Origin: Nocardia suismassiliense
Lineage (GTDB): Bacteria; Actinomycetota; Actinomycetes; Mycobacteriales; Mycobacteriaceae
Reading direction: 5' to 3'
Assembly: GCF_900269665.1 (NCBI RefSeq)
Contig: NZ_LT985361.1
Location: forward strand, 3,825,982-3,889,981
Length of the DNA: 64,000 bases
Shown piece after piece: positions 18,694-26,916 of this stretch. Numbering within the stretch: the stretch's first letter is position 1; every line of letters starts with the position of its first letter. The notes beneath the pieces are model-generated. The model saw only the letters and a list, made by a program, of their open reading frames with translations. It did not search any database and was not told where the DNA came from. Both the position numbers and the translations under genes were made by a program.

Positions 18694-19256
18694 TTCCCCT
18701 CCAGCGCCTCGTAGTCATTGGTGAAATTGGGAATCGAGTCGATGATTTCGGTCATCCAGGGTTCGGCGGGCACCGGGTTCGGGCCGACGATGCGCAGCGA
18801 GGACATGACCGTGAGCAGCATGCCGTTGGCGAGGAAGGCGCGAACCTCCGCCGGTGACGAGTTGGTGAGGTCCCTGATGAGTCGATAGATCCGGCCGTAG
18901 CGGTCCCGGACCACGGCGCCGATCTCCGGATCGGAACTGGCCGCGAAGCCGTGCAGCAGCATGGCCATCAGTTCCCGCTCGGCCAGCATCATCCGGTCGT
19001 AGGCGGGCGCGAGATCGCTGAGTTCGGTGCCGGCGTCGCGGAATATCTGCTCGACCCGGTCCGCCGCCCGCTCGACCCCCGCGATGAAAAGCCGCTGTTT
19101 GGAGCCGAAGAGCCTGATCACATAGGGCTGCGAGACGCTGGCCAGCCGCGCGACGTCGTCGGTCGTCGTGCCCGCGTAACCCGCGATCGAGAACGCGCCG
19201 ATGGCGGCGGTCACCAGCTGTTCGGTGCGCTCGGCGGCGGTCAGCCGTTTGGTCAT
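18690..19256 (-). CDS. TetR-family regulator of the exporter genes
   Basis: 188 residues with a strong CAGGAGG site upstream of the ATG at 19256. The N-terminal 60 residues form a TetR helix-turn-helix (AIGAFSIAGYAGTTTDDVAR then SVSQPYVIRLFGSKQRLF), followed by an all-helical ligand-binding domain. It heads the ABC-exporter operon and is divergent from the MFS exporter gene, with an 89-bp shared regulatory region containing two copies of a partly palindromic 16-mer. The simplest reading is a product-responsive repressor of both exporters. Confidence 0.92.
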   Translation of the reverse strand: MTKRLTAAERTEQLVTAAIGAFSIAGYAGTTTDDVARLASVSQPYVIRLFGSKQRLFIAGVERAADRVEQIFRDAGTELSDLAPAYDRMMLAERELMAMLLHGFAASSDPEIGAVVRDRYGRIYRLIRDLTNSSPAEVRAFLANGMLLTVMSSLRIVGPNPVPAEPWMTEIIDSIPNFTNDYEALEGK

Positions 19257-19277
19257 CGAGCCTCCTGATCGACTCCG

Positions 19278-19306
19278 TTGACATGTTATCAGTCGATAGC
19301 TACTTT
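19278..19306 (+). promoter_or_regulatory. Sigma-70-type promoter of the MFS exporter gene
   Basis: TTGACA at 19278-19283, a 17-bp spacer, then TACTTT at 19301-19306. The predicted start is about 30 bp before the ATG at 19346. The spacer is almost exactly filled by operator copy 1, which suggests direct repression by the divergent TetR protein. Confidence 0.6.
19285..19300. promoter_or_regulatory. Putative TetR operator, copy 1
   Basis: GTTATC-AGTC-GATAGC, an inverted repeat with one mismatch lying between the -35 and -10 elements of the MFS promoter. A second copy begins 27 bp further on. Palindromes in the gap of a TetR-divergent pair are typical operators. Confidence 0.55.
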
Positions 19307-19311
19307 ACTTA

Positions 19312-19327
19312 GTTATCAGCGGATCAC
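19312..19327. promoter_or_regulatory. Putative TetR operator, copy 2
   Basis: GTTATC-AGCG-GATCAC, sharing GTTATCAG and the following GAT with copy 1 and lying at about the predicted transcription start of the MFS gene. The inverted repeat has one mismatch. Confidence 0.5.
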
Positions 19328-19345
19328 AACTACGAAAGTTGCTTC

Positions 19346-20758
19346 ATGGCTGCGCTGGAAACCCCCACGAATACGACGCGGACCGACCCGCCCGAAACGG
19401 GACACCGCCCGCTCGCCGCCGTCCTCGCCGCGGTCAGCATCCCGCTGTTCATGGTCACGTTGGACAATCTGGTCGTCACGACGGCCCTGCCGGTGATCAA
19501 GACCGAGCTGAACGCCTCGCTCGGGGACCTGCAGTGGTTCGTCAACGCCTACACCCTGCCCTTCGCCGCACTGCTGCTCACTGCGTCCTCACTGGGCGAC
19601 CGGTTCGGCCGAAAGCGCCTCTTCCTGCTCGGCATCGCGGTCTTCACGGTGGCCTCGGCCGCCTGCGGTCTGGCCACCGAGCCGTGGATGCTGATCACCG
19701 CGCGAGCGCTCCAGGGCGTGGCCGGCGCGGCCGTGATGCCGCTCTCGCTGACCCTGCTCAGTGACGCCATCCCGGCCAGGCAACGTGACGCCGCGGTGGG
19801 CATCTGGGGCGGGCTGAGCGGTCTCGGCATCGCGGTCGGCCCCGTCGTCGGCGGCGCCGTCGCGAACGGCCTGGACTGGACCTGGATCTTCTGGCTGAAC
19901 GTGCCCGTCGGCCTGCTCGCGCTGCCGCTGGCCGCGTACGTGCTGCGCGAATCACGCGGCGGCGCGGCCAAATTGGACCCGCTCGGCCTGGTACTCGCGA
20001 CCGCCGCGGTGTTCGCCCTGATCTGGGGCATCATCCACGGCTCGGACCACGGCTGGACGCAGACCACGGTGCTCGTCTCGCTCACCCTCGGCGTGCTGCT
20101 GCTGATCGCCTTCGTGCTGGCCGAGAGCCGGGCCGAGGCGCCGATGCTGCCGCTGCGGCTGTTCCGATCGCGCGGTTTCACGGTGGTGAACATCGTCGCG
20201 TTCGTCTTCTCCTTCGGCGCGTTCGGCGCGGTGTTCCTGCTGGCCCAGTTCTTCCAGATCGTGCAGGGACTCAGCCCGCTCGACGCGGGGCTGCGGACGC
20301 TGCCGTGGACGGCGGCGCCGATGGTGGTCGCGCCGCTGTCCGGATTCCTGGTGAGCAAGTTCGGCTCGCGCATACTGATCGTGACCGGCATGGCGCTGCT
20401 CGCGATCGGGCTCGGCTGGATCGCGCTGACCAACAAGGCGGATATCGCATACTCGGCCATGGTCATTCCGTTCGTCCTCGCCGGCCTGGGCACCGGCTTG
20501 ACGTTCTCACCGATGAGCATGATGGCGCTGGCCAGCGTGCCCGAGGGAGACCAGGGGATCGCCTCCGGTTCCTACAACACCGTGCGCGAGTTCGGTGTCG
20601 CTTTCGGTGTCGCCGTGCTGGCTTCGGTGTTCGCTAGCTTCGGCGGTTATGCCTCGTTCGTGGCCGGCCTGGTGCCCGCGGTCGCGGTCGGCGCCGTCGT
20701 GGTTGCCGTCGGTTTCGTGCTCGCCCTGTTCCTGCCGAAGGGCCGCAACCCGCACTGA
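19346..20758 (+). CDS. MFS drug exporter, DHA2 (EmrB/QacA) family
   Basis: 470 residues with about 14 predicted membrane spans, the length and layout of proton-driven DHA2 multidrug exporters. Visible motifs: an Asp in the first span (LFMVTLDNLVVTTALP), motif A in the first cytoplasmic loop (SLGDRFGRKRLF) and the antiporter motif C (GLSGLGIAVGPVVGG). It is divergent from the TetR gene and convergent with the flavoprotein gene. MFS exporters are common in polyketide-alkaloid clusters (CpkF of coelimycin is one, from memory), so export of the cluster product is a fair inference. Confidence 0.92.
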   Translation: MAALETPTNTTRTDPPETGHRPLAAVLAAVSIPLFMVTLDNLVVTTALPVIKTELNASLGDLQWFVNAYTLPFAALLLTASSLGDRFGRKRLFLLGIAVFTVASAACGLATEPWMLITARALQGVAGAAVMPLSLTLLSDAIPARQRDAAVGIWGGLSGLGIAVGPVVGGAVANGLDWTWIFWLNVPVGLLALPLAAYVLRESRGGAAKLDPLGLVLATAAVFALIWGIIHGSDHGWTQTTVLVSLTLGVLLLIAFVLAESRAEAPMLPLRLFRSRGFTVVNIVAFVFSFGAFGAVFLLAQFFQIVQGLSPLDAGLRTLPWTAAPMVVAPLSGFLVSKFGSRILIVTGMALLAIGLGWIALTNKADIAYSAMVIPFVLAGLGTGLTFSPMSMMALASVPEGDQGIASGSYNTVREFGVAFGVAVLASVFASFGGYASFVAGLVPAVAVGAVVVAVGFVLALFLPKGRNPH

Positions 20759-20768
20759 CCCGACGCCG

Positions 20769-20800
20769 ATGGGCCTGTTCCCGTTGGGGGACAGGCCCAT
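20769..20800. terminator. Hairpin terminator between MFS and flavoprotein genes
   Basis: A 14-bp stem (20769-20782 with 20787-20800, ATGGGCCTGT paired with ACAGGCCCAT, then one G-U and three G-C pairs) closed by a GTTG loop. It lies between the convergent stops at 20758 and 20837 and can serve both strands. Confidence 0.7.
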
Positions 20801-20836
20801 TGCGCGTTCCCGGCATCGTCGGCGGGAACTTCCCGG

Positions 20837-22225
20837 CTACGCTGGCGGGATATTGTGGTTGACCCGGAAGATGTTCTTCGGGTCGTGGGTGGTCTTGAGC
20901 GCGACGAGCCGCTCGTAGTCGCCCTCGTCGTAGGCCCCGCGGACGCTGTCCGGCCCGATGTCCAGATGACCGAGGAAGTTCAGGAAACTGCGCCCCGGAC
21001 TCCACGGAGCCATCCGCTTCAGCAGCAGCTCCAGGTTCTCCTCGATCGCCTCCGTGCCCGCCGGGGTACCGACCCCGACGCCGGACAGCACGAACGGCCA
21101 CTCCCGGTTGCCGACGGCGTTCGGCGGGCCGAGCCGCCGGGCCAGCGCGCCACCGAGGTGCCGGAGTTCCACCAGCAACAGCGGGCTGTCGCTCGCCGGT
21201 CCGGCCAGTTCCACCATCGCGTCGACGGCGGCCTCGTCCAGCTCGCGCAGGAACGTTCCGCGGTCCAGCAGATACAGCGGATCGGTCGGGTCCTGGTGGA
21301 TCGTGTGTACCTGGGTGTAGGGCATCTCCATGACCATGTCGAAGATCGGCGGCGCGCTCTCCCGCAGCGGAGTGAGCAGCCGCGCGCCCTCCTCGGCCGA
21401 GCCGAGGTAAGCGACCCGCAGGTGCACGACGAACTGACCGCGCAGCGGCTCCGGCATCGCCGGATCCGGCGGAATCCGCAGCAGCCCCACCGAAGACGAC
21501 ATCTCGTCCGGAATATCGGTCACCCACTGCCGGTACGCGTGCAGCACGTCGGCGGCGTGCGCGCCGGGGAAGAAGATGCCGCCGCCGTAGAGCCGGGACA
21601 CCTCGACCAGTTCGAATTCCAGCGAGGTGACCACACCGAAATTGCTCTTACCGCCGAGCAGTCCCCAGTAAAGCTCCGGCTCGTCGTCCGGGGTGACCCG
21701 GCGGATCGAACCATCCGCGGTCACCACCTCGAGCTCGCGGACCCGATCGGCGGCGAAGCCGAAGGCCCGGCCCAGCGGCCCGGCGCCGCCGCCGAGCGTG
21801 TAACCGACCACGCCGACCGTCGGCGAGGAACCATTGAGCGGCGCGAGGCCGTACTGCGAGGCCTCGTTGATCACGCACTCCCAGCGCACCCCGGCCTCGA
21901 CCCGGGCGGTGCGCTGCTCCCGGTCGATGTGCAGCTCTTGCATCCGGCCGGTGTTGATCAGGATGCCGCCGTCGGCGGCGACCGACGCGGTATGTCCGGT
22001 GGCGAGCACCGCCACCGGTATGCCGTGGGTGCCCGCGAACCGCACCACGGCGGCGATATCGGCGGAGCCGGTCACCCCGACCACGAGCGCGGGCCGATGG
22101 TCGGCCGCGACATTGAACACCGCGCGTTCGGCGTCGTAGCCCTCTTCTCCCGGCCGGTGCACCGGCCCCTCCAGGTGCGGTCGGACCTCGGCGTCGAACC
22201 GCTCGATCCAGTCCAGATCACTCAC
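20837..22225 (-). CDS. Berberine-bridge-type FAD-linked oxidase
   Basis: 462 residues, GTG start at 22225 with GAGGAAAGG upstream. It has the PCMH-type FAD fold, a substrate domain and the C-terminal NIFRVNHNIPP signature of the berberine bridge enzyme family. His78 in ATGHT is at the usual 8-alpha-histidyl flavin position. The Cys used for a second covalent bond is Ser134 (GSSPTVGV), so mono-covalent flavin is expected. No signal peptide is visible. These enzymes abstract hydride from alcohols, amines or C-H bonds and pass electrons to oxygen. It lies 36 bp after the aminotransferase in the same orientation, suggesting oxidation of the amine, cyclic imine or hydroxyl group. The coelimycin cluster contains a related secreted protein (ScF). 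Confidence 0.9.
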   Translation of the reverse strand: MSDLDWIERFDAEVRPHLEGPVHRPGEEGYDAERAVFNVAADHRPALVVGVTGSADIAAVVRFAGTHGIPVAVLATGHTASVAADGGILINTGRMQELHIDREQRTARVEAGVRWECVINEASQYGLAPLNGSSPTVGVVGYTLGGGAGPLGRAFGFAADRVRELEVVTADGSIRRVTPDDEPELYWGLLGGKSNFGVVTSLEFELVEVSRLYGGGIFFPGAHAADVLHAYRQWVTDIPDEMSSSVGLLRIPPDPAMPEPLRGQFVVHLRVAYLGSAEEGARLLTPLRESAPPIFDMVMEMPYTQVHTIHQDPTDPLYLLDRGTFLRELDEAAVDAMVELAGPASDSPLLLVELRHLGGALARRLGPPNAVGNREWPFVLSGVGVGTPAGTEAIEENLELLLKRMAPWSPGRSFLNFLGHLDIGPDSVRGAYDEGDYERLVALKTTHDPKNIFRVNHNIPPA

Positions 22226-22261
22226 GTCAGCGAGCCTTTCCTCGTTGGGTACGAATACTCG

Positions 22262-23839
22262 TCAGCCGAAGAGCCGCTGCTCGTCCTCGGTGCGCAGCAC
22301 CTCGCAGATATCGCGCAACGCGGTCTCCAGCTGGTCTATCTCGGCGTCGCAGAGCTGGATCGACGGGGTGAACCGCAGCGTGTGCGGTGCGCTACCGGTC
22401 GGCAGCACCCGAACTCGGTGCCCGCGCAACAGGTATCCGGCGATGACGTAACCGATCACGCCCGCGTGCGCGAAGCCCGAGATCATCGGTGCGCTCGAAC
22501 CGGTCAGGTCCTGGAACTCGAGGCCGAGCATCAGCCCCTTGCCCCTGACCTCTTTGACCGTGTTCGGGTTGTCCGCGGCGACCCGGTTCAACATGTCCCG
22601 CAGCGCATTGCCGCGCTCCTCGGCGAGCCGGTAGGCCTTACCGTCCTCGGCCTCGAGCAGTTCCAGCACCTTCAGCGCGATGGCGCTGGAGAACCCGTCC
22701 TTGGCGAAGGTGGAGCTGTGGATCAGCTCGAACTCCTTGCGGTAGTGCGCGCCGCGCACCAGCATCACCGAGTTCTTGGCGATACCGCCGCCGAGGCTCT
22801 TGGCCAAGACGTAGTAGTCGCCGTGCAGACCGACGTGCGAGCTGGCGAAGAACTTGCCGGAACGTCCCATGCCGCACTGGATCTCATCGAGGATCAGCGG
22901 GCAGTCCAGGGTGTCGCAGGCCTGCCGGACCGCGGCGGCGAACTCGGCCGTCACCGGCTTGATGCCGCCCTCACCCTGAATGGGCTCGAGCACGAACGCG
23001 CAGTAGGCCGGGAAGTCGCGCTCGACGAGGGCGGCCACGCCGTCGGTCAGCACGAGGTCGAGCAGCTGGGCCCGGCCCCGCGCGGCCACCTCGGCCACCG
23101 CCGCCGGATCGTTGAAGGGGACGAAGTCGGCGCGGGCGGCCATCGCCTCGAACGGGCCGCGGAAGCTCGCGTTGTGGGTGAGCTGCACGCTGCCGACCAG
23201 CTTGCCGTGGAACGCGCCCTCGACCGCGAGGAAACGCGGCGGGGTCGCGCTGGTCTCGGCGTTGCGGCGCTGCACCTCGGCGGCGACCTCCTCGAAACCC
23301 TCGATCCCGGTGCCGCTGAGGCCGAGCCGCGCGTAGGCGGCCTCGGCCACCGACGCGTCGCCGTTCTTGATGGCCGCCCGCACCTGCTCGACGTGCGAGC
23401 CGATCTCGTCGGTCAGCGCCGAGATCCGGGCGGTGCGGACGAACTCGGCATGCTTGAGCGAGGACTCGATGGCCTCGGCGCCGGTGCTGGCGAAAATCGC
23501 GAAATAGGGCTCGGTGCTGCCGGTTTCGCGGTGGATGATCGCGTTGAGCTGGTGCGCTACCCGATTGGCCGCGGCGTGGATGGCGATCGGCACGTACACG
23601 GGGGTCTGCGCGTCCAGGGTCGCCTTGGCGTGCGCGATGATCTCCGGGTTGCTGTGCCCGAGCAGCAGCGAGGCGTAGCCACCGACGAAGTCGGCGACCT
23701 GGACTTCCTCCTGCTGTGCGTCGAGGTGGTAGAGGCTGTTTCCCTCGGCCCGGACGTACTCGACATCGAGCTTGGCCATCGACAGGACCTCACGCATCTG
23801 AGGTTCTGCGAGTTCCAGGCCGTCGACAACGGAATCCAT
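22262..23839 (-). CDS. PLP-dependent class III aminotransferase
   Basis: 525 residues from the ATG at 23839, chosen because GGAGGAG sits just before it; longer in-frame starts have no ribosome site. It has the class III (ornithine/omega-transaminase) features: FASTGAEAIESSLKHA for the PLP phosphate, AFHGKLVGS, the PLP-ring Asp in LILDEIQCGMGRSG, and the Schiff-base Lys in AKSLGGGIAK. At about residues 140-200 it has an extra helical segment of some 60 residues not found in standard acetylornithine aminotransferases. With a thioester-reductase PKS next door, the expected job is transamination of the released aldehyde to a primary amine, as established for CpkG and its relatives. It is first in a minus-strand pair with the flavoprotein and divergent from the FAD monooxygenase. 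Confidence 0.93.
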   Translation of the reverse strand: MDSVVDGLELAEPQMREVLSMAKLDVEYVRAEGNSLYHLDAQQEEVQVADFVGGYASLLLGHSNPEIIAHAKATLDAQTPVYVPIAIHAAANRVAHQLNAIIHRETGSTEPYFAIFASTGAEAIESSLKHAEFVRTARISALTDEIGSHVEQVRAAIKNGDASVAEAAYARLGLSGTGIEGFEEVAAEVQRRNAETSATPPRFLAVEGAFHGKLVGSVQLTHNASFRGPFEAMAARADFVPFNDPAAVAEVAARGRAQLLDLVLTDGVAALVERDFPAYCAFVLEPIQGEGGIKPVTAEFAAAVRQACDTLDCPLILDEIQCGMGRSGKFFASSHVGLHGDYYVLAKSLGGGIAKNSVMLVRGAHYRKEFELIHSSTFAKDGFSSAIALKVLELLEAEDGKAYRLAEERGNALRDMLNRVAADNPNTVKEVRGKGLMLGLEFQDLTGSSAPMISGFAHAGVIGYVIAGYLLRGHRVRVLPTGSAPHTLRFTPSIQLCDAEIDQLETALRDICEVLRTEDEQRLFG

Positions 23840-23918
23840 GCCATCTCCTCCAGTACGGCCGGCGGCCGCAATGTCGCGCGCGCCGGAAATTACCCTATGA
23901 ATTTCCTGACTGTAACGA

Positions 23919-23999
23919 CGGCCGGTAATCAGGCCGGTCAACAATCGGTCATCGCCCGGTAATCGCCATTTCGCACGGTCGGGTTGCCGACCGGTTATC
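23919..23999 (+). promoter_or_regulatory. Three iterated CGnCCGGTWATC repeats in a divergent promoter region
   Basis: Copies at 23919-23930, 23953-23964 and 23988-23999 have the form CGnCCGGT(A/T)ATC, with starts 34 and 35 bp apart (about 3.3 helix turns). They lie in the 243-bp gap between the divergent aminotransferase and FAD-monooxygenase genes, on one face of the DNA, as expected for a cooperatively bound pathway regulator. No clear -10/-35 pair was identified in the gap. Confidence 0.45.
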
Positions 24000-24082
24000 G
24001 GTTAATGGGCAGGCCGTTGGACAGCGCGGCTAATTTGGGTTTAGCAGAAATGATCCGGAATTTCCACGAGGAGTTATTCGCG

Positions 24083-25384
24083 ATGAATAGTGGACACGCG
24101 GTGGTACTCGGCGCCGGGATCGGAGGCCTGTGTGCCGCCAGGGTCGCCGCCGAACACTATGACCGGGTAACGGTGGTGGATCGAGATGTGCTGTGCGAGA
24201 CCGCCGAACCGCGCCGCGGCGTGCCACAGGGCGAACACGCGCACGACCTGCTCGCGGGCGGTCAGCAGGCCGTCGAGGAGCTGTTCCCGGGGATCATGGA
24301 CGAACTCGTCGCGGCCGGCGCGCCGCGCGGCGATCTGTCCCGGAATGTGCGGTGGTTATTCGGCGGCCGCCCCTTCGCCAAGGGCGATTCCGGGTTACCG
24401 GTGGTCGCCAGTTCGCGGCCGTTCCGCGAATTCCGTATTCGGGAAAGAGTGCGCGCGTTACCGCAGGTCGAACTGTACACCGGCACGAATATTCTGCGCC
24501 TGACCACGAGCACTGATCGGCGCGCGGTGACCGGTGTCCAGGTGCTGCGCGACGGCGTCGAACAAGAACTGGCCGCGGACCTGGTGATCGATACGACCGG
24601 CCGCGGCTCGCGCACGCCCGCCTGGCTCGCCGAGCTGGGTTATCCGCGGGTGAAAGAGGAGAAGCACCGCATCGACGTCGGCTACGTGACCTTCTACTGC
24701 CGTACTCCCGAGGACGCGCTCGGCGACGACATCGTGATCAATACCGTGGCCGGGCCGGATAATCCGACCGGGGGCAGCCTGCAGCGCGTCGACGGCGGCC
24801 GGGTCATCGCCACCGCCTACGGCGTGCTCGGCGGTGCCCCGCCCACCGATTTCGACGGCTTCCGCGAGTTCTGCAAGAAGTTCGCCGCACCGGACATGTA
24901 CGAGGTGCTCGAGGTATCCGAACCCATCTCCGGCCCGATGCGGTACCGGTATCCGGCGAACCTGCGCAGGCATTACCAGCGGATGACCGACTTCCCCGCC
25001 GGACTTCTGGTGCTCGGCGACGCCGTGTGCAGCTTCAATCCCGTGTACGGGCACGGCATGTCGGTCTCCGCGATGGGCGCGCGGGTGTTGCGCAGGCACC
25101 TCGGCGCCGGGCGACCGGACGCGGCGGCGTTCTTCGCCGACTTGGCCGCGGAGGTCGTCGACGGGGTCTGGGAGATGGCGATCACCAGCGATCTGAGCCT
25201 GCCCGGGGTGCCCGGCGAGCGGCCGGACGAGCTGATGCAGATCATCGAGCACGTCGGGCACCTGCAGGACGCCGCGCACGAGAACGCCGAGGTCGCGATC
25301 GCCTGCCTGCGGGTGTTCGGCCTGGTCGACCCGCTGCCGGCGCTCATGGATCCCGCGCTGCTCGCCCATCTGCAGCCCACGTAG
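24083..25384 (+). CDS. FAD-dependent monooxygenase/oxidoreductase
   Basis: 433 residues from the ATG at 24083, with GAGGAG at 24068-24073; an upstream in-frame ATG (23984) precedes sequence with no family match. The Rossmann motif GAGIGG is at residues 10-15, an acidic residue (Asp33) ends the second strand, and GDAVCSFNPVYGHGMS is the second FAD motif of the group A flavin monooxygenase/squalene-epoxidase-like family. Such enzymes epoxidise or hydroxylate polyketides; CpkH in coelimycin biosynthesis is a flavoprotein in the same context. The first third is less GC-rich than its neighbours and holds three rare TTA codons (24356, 24395, 24458), hinting at separate acquisition or translational control. 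Confidence 0.87.
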   Translation: MNSGHAVVLGAGIGGLCAARVAAEHYDRVTVVDRDVLCETAEPRRGVPQGEHAHDLLAGGQQAVEELFPGIMDELVAAGAPRGDLSRNVRWLFGGRPFAKGDSGLPVVASSRPFREFRIRERVRALPQVELYTGTNILRLTTSTDRRAVTGVQVLRDGVEQELAADLVIDTTGRGSRTPAWLAELGYPRVKEEKHRIDVGYVTFYCRTPEDALGDDIVINTVAGPDNPTGGSLQRVDGGRVIATAYGVLGGAPPTDFDGFREFCKKFAAPDMYEVLEVSEPISGPMRYRYPANLRRHYQRMTDFPAGLLVLGDAVCSFNPVYGHGMSVSAMGARVLRRHLGAGRPDAAAFFADLAAEVVDGVWEMAITSDLSLPGVPGERPDELMQIIEHVGHLQDAAHENAEVAIACLRVFGLVDPLPALMDPALLAHLQPT

Positions 25385-25411
25385 AGCCATCCGCCGCGAG
25401 AAGGAAAAGCT

Positions 25412-26188
25412 ATGACACTGACAGATATTGATCGATGGACTGTGCGATTCATGCCGATGCCGCAGGCGCCGGTCCGATTGGTGTGTTTTCCGCATGCTGG
25501 TGGGGCGGCGAGCTCGTTCTTCACGCTGGCCAAGGCCCTCAGCCCGCGCGTCGAGGTGGTGGCGATCCAGTATCCGGGCAGGCAGAACCGCCGTAACGAG
25601 CCGGTGGTCGACTCGATCCACCGGCTCGCCGACTTGCTCGGCCCGGTCCTGGAGTCCTTGCGCGACAAGCCTTTAGCGCTGTTCGGTCACAGCATGGGCG
25701 CCGTGGTGGCCTACGAGGTCGCGCAAGCCGGAAACTTCGAGACCACGCGGCTGTTCGCGTCGGCGCGACGCGCACCGTCGACGTTCCGGCGCGGCACTGT
25801 GCATCTCGGCCGGGACCGCGACATCATCGACGAAATCCGGCGACTGAACGGCACCGCCGGTCGGGTGCTGGACGACGAAGAGATCCTGCGGTCAGCACTT
25901 CCGGTACTGCGTGGCGACTACAAGGCCATCGAGACCTATCGGCCGCGTCCCGGCAGCAGCATCGCCAGTCCCATCACCGCCTTGATCGGCCGGGACGACC
26001 CCGAGGTGAGCGTGGCGGAAGCGCGCGCCTGGGCGGCGCACACGACGGCCGAGTTCGACCTGCGGGTCTTCGAGGGCGGACACTTCTACAACGCCGCGAA
26101 AACGGTCGAGCTGGCGGACCTGATCGCGGACCAGGTCGGCGACCAGCCGCGGCACGAAATTGCCCGCAGCGCAGCCTTTCTGCCGTGA
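25412..26188 (+). CDS. Type II (editing) thioesterase
   Basis: 258 residues, start 27 bp after the monooxygenase stop with AAGGAAAAG before the ATG. Alpha/beta hydrolase of the GrsT/ScoT family: nucleophile Ser94 in GHSMG, the early FPHAGG oxyanion motif, an Asp at about 195-196 and the catalytic His224 in EGGHFY. Type II thioesterases remove aberrant acyl groups from carrier proteins of PKS and NRPS lines. It lies at the end of the polyketide half and next to the lipopeptide half, so it could serve either. It contains one TTA codon (25673-25675). Confidence 0.92.
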   Translation: MTLTDIDRWTVRFMPMPQAPVRLVCFPHAGGAASSFFTLAKALSPRVEVVAIQYPGRQNRRNEPVVDSIHRLADLLGPVLESLRDKPLALFGHSMGAVVAYEVAQAGNFETTRLFASARRAPSTFRRGTVHLGRDRDIIDEIRRLNGTAGRVLDDEEILRSALPVLRGDYKAIETYRPRPGSSIASPITALIGRDDPEVSVAEARAWAAHTTAEFDLRVFEGGHFYNAAKTVELADLIADQVGDQPRHEIARSAAFLP

Positions 26189-26238
26189 CCGCACGCCGTA
26201 CCCTCGTTCGAAGCCGGGGCGGGGGAACGGCGCGTCGG

Positions 26239-26835
26239 TCAGAGGCCGGTGCGCAGTCCGTGGATGAGCAGCTCTACCAGCTGGGCGTAGGTGGCCGCCG
26301 GGTCGGGGGTGCGAATGGCGTCGTTGAGCTCGAGCGACACGGCGCCGTGCAGCGCCGACCAGAACTGCTGGGCGCGTTCCACCGCGTCGCCCTCGGTGAT
26401 CGCGCCGCGGGCGATGGCATAGCCGATATGGGCGACCAGTTCGTCGAACGTGCCGCTGGCGCTTTCCTGAACGGCCTTGTTGGCGAAGTGCTTACCGGCC
26501 GAGGGGTGGTGGAACATCATCTGGTAGTGCTGCGGGTGCTCGATGGCGAAGCGGCGGTATCCGATGGCCGACTCGCGCAGCCGGGTGAGCGGTTCGGCAT
26601 CGGCGGGCGCGTGCACTTCGGCGCGCAGGCGCTGGAAGCCGCGGATGAGCAATTCGCATTCCAGGCCGTCCTTTCCGCTGAATCGGTTGTAGACGCCCAT
26701 CGGCGCCACGCTGGCCTCGGCGGCGACCGCGCGCACGGTGACGCCGGCCAGACCGTCGCGGATCAGCACCACCTCGGCGGCCTCGATGAGCGCACGCTCG
26801 ACGTCCTTGCTCGGGGTGCGGGCGCGGTCGGCCAT
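26239..26835 (-). CDS. TetR-family regulator, likely of the lipopeptide operon
   Basis: 198 residues from the ATG at 26835, with GAGGAG about ten bases upstream; an in-frame extension to 26937 would run across the operator palindrome and is less likely. The N-terminus has a TetR helix-turn-helix (AAEVVLIRDGLAGVTVRAVA then ASVAPMGVYNRFSGKDGL), followed by a TetR C-terminal domain of the WHG type. It is divergent from the long + strand biosynthetic operon, so it probably controls that operon and itself. The inducing ligand cannot be told. Confidence 0.9.
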   Translation of the reverse strand: MADRARTPSKDVERALIEAAEVVLIRDGLAGVTVRAVAAEASVAPMGVYNRFSGKDGLECELLIRGFQRLRAEVHAPADAEPLTRLRESAIGYRRFAIEHPQHYQMMFHHPSAGKHFANKAVQESASGTFDELVAHIGYAIARGAITEGDAVERAQQFWSALHGAVSLELNDAIRTPDPAATYAQLVELLIHGLRTGL

Positions 26836-26916
26836 AGCAGTGTGGCTCCTCGGTCGGGGGCGTCTGGACTTGTCAGCGTAACCGTTCGCCTCTGGTTGAC
26901 GGTTAGACGGCGAATG

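Noticed and set aside
20855..23962. Plus-strand open frame of 1035 codons
   Set aside because: It is the complement of the flavoprotein and aminotransferase genes, is rich in Arg/Gly/Asp, and shows no motifs.
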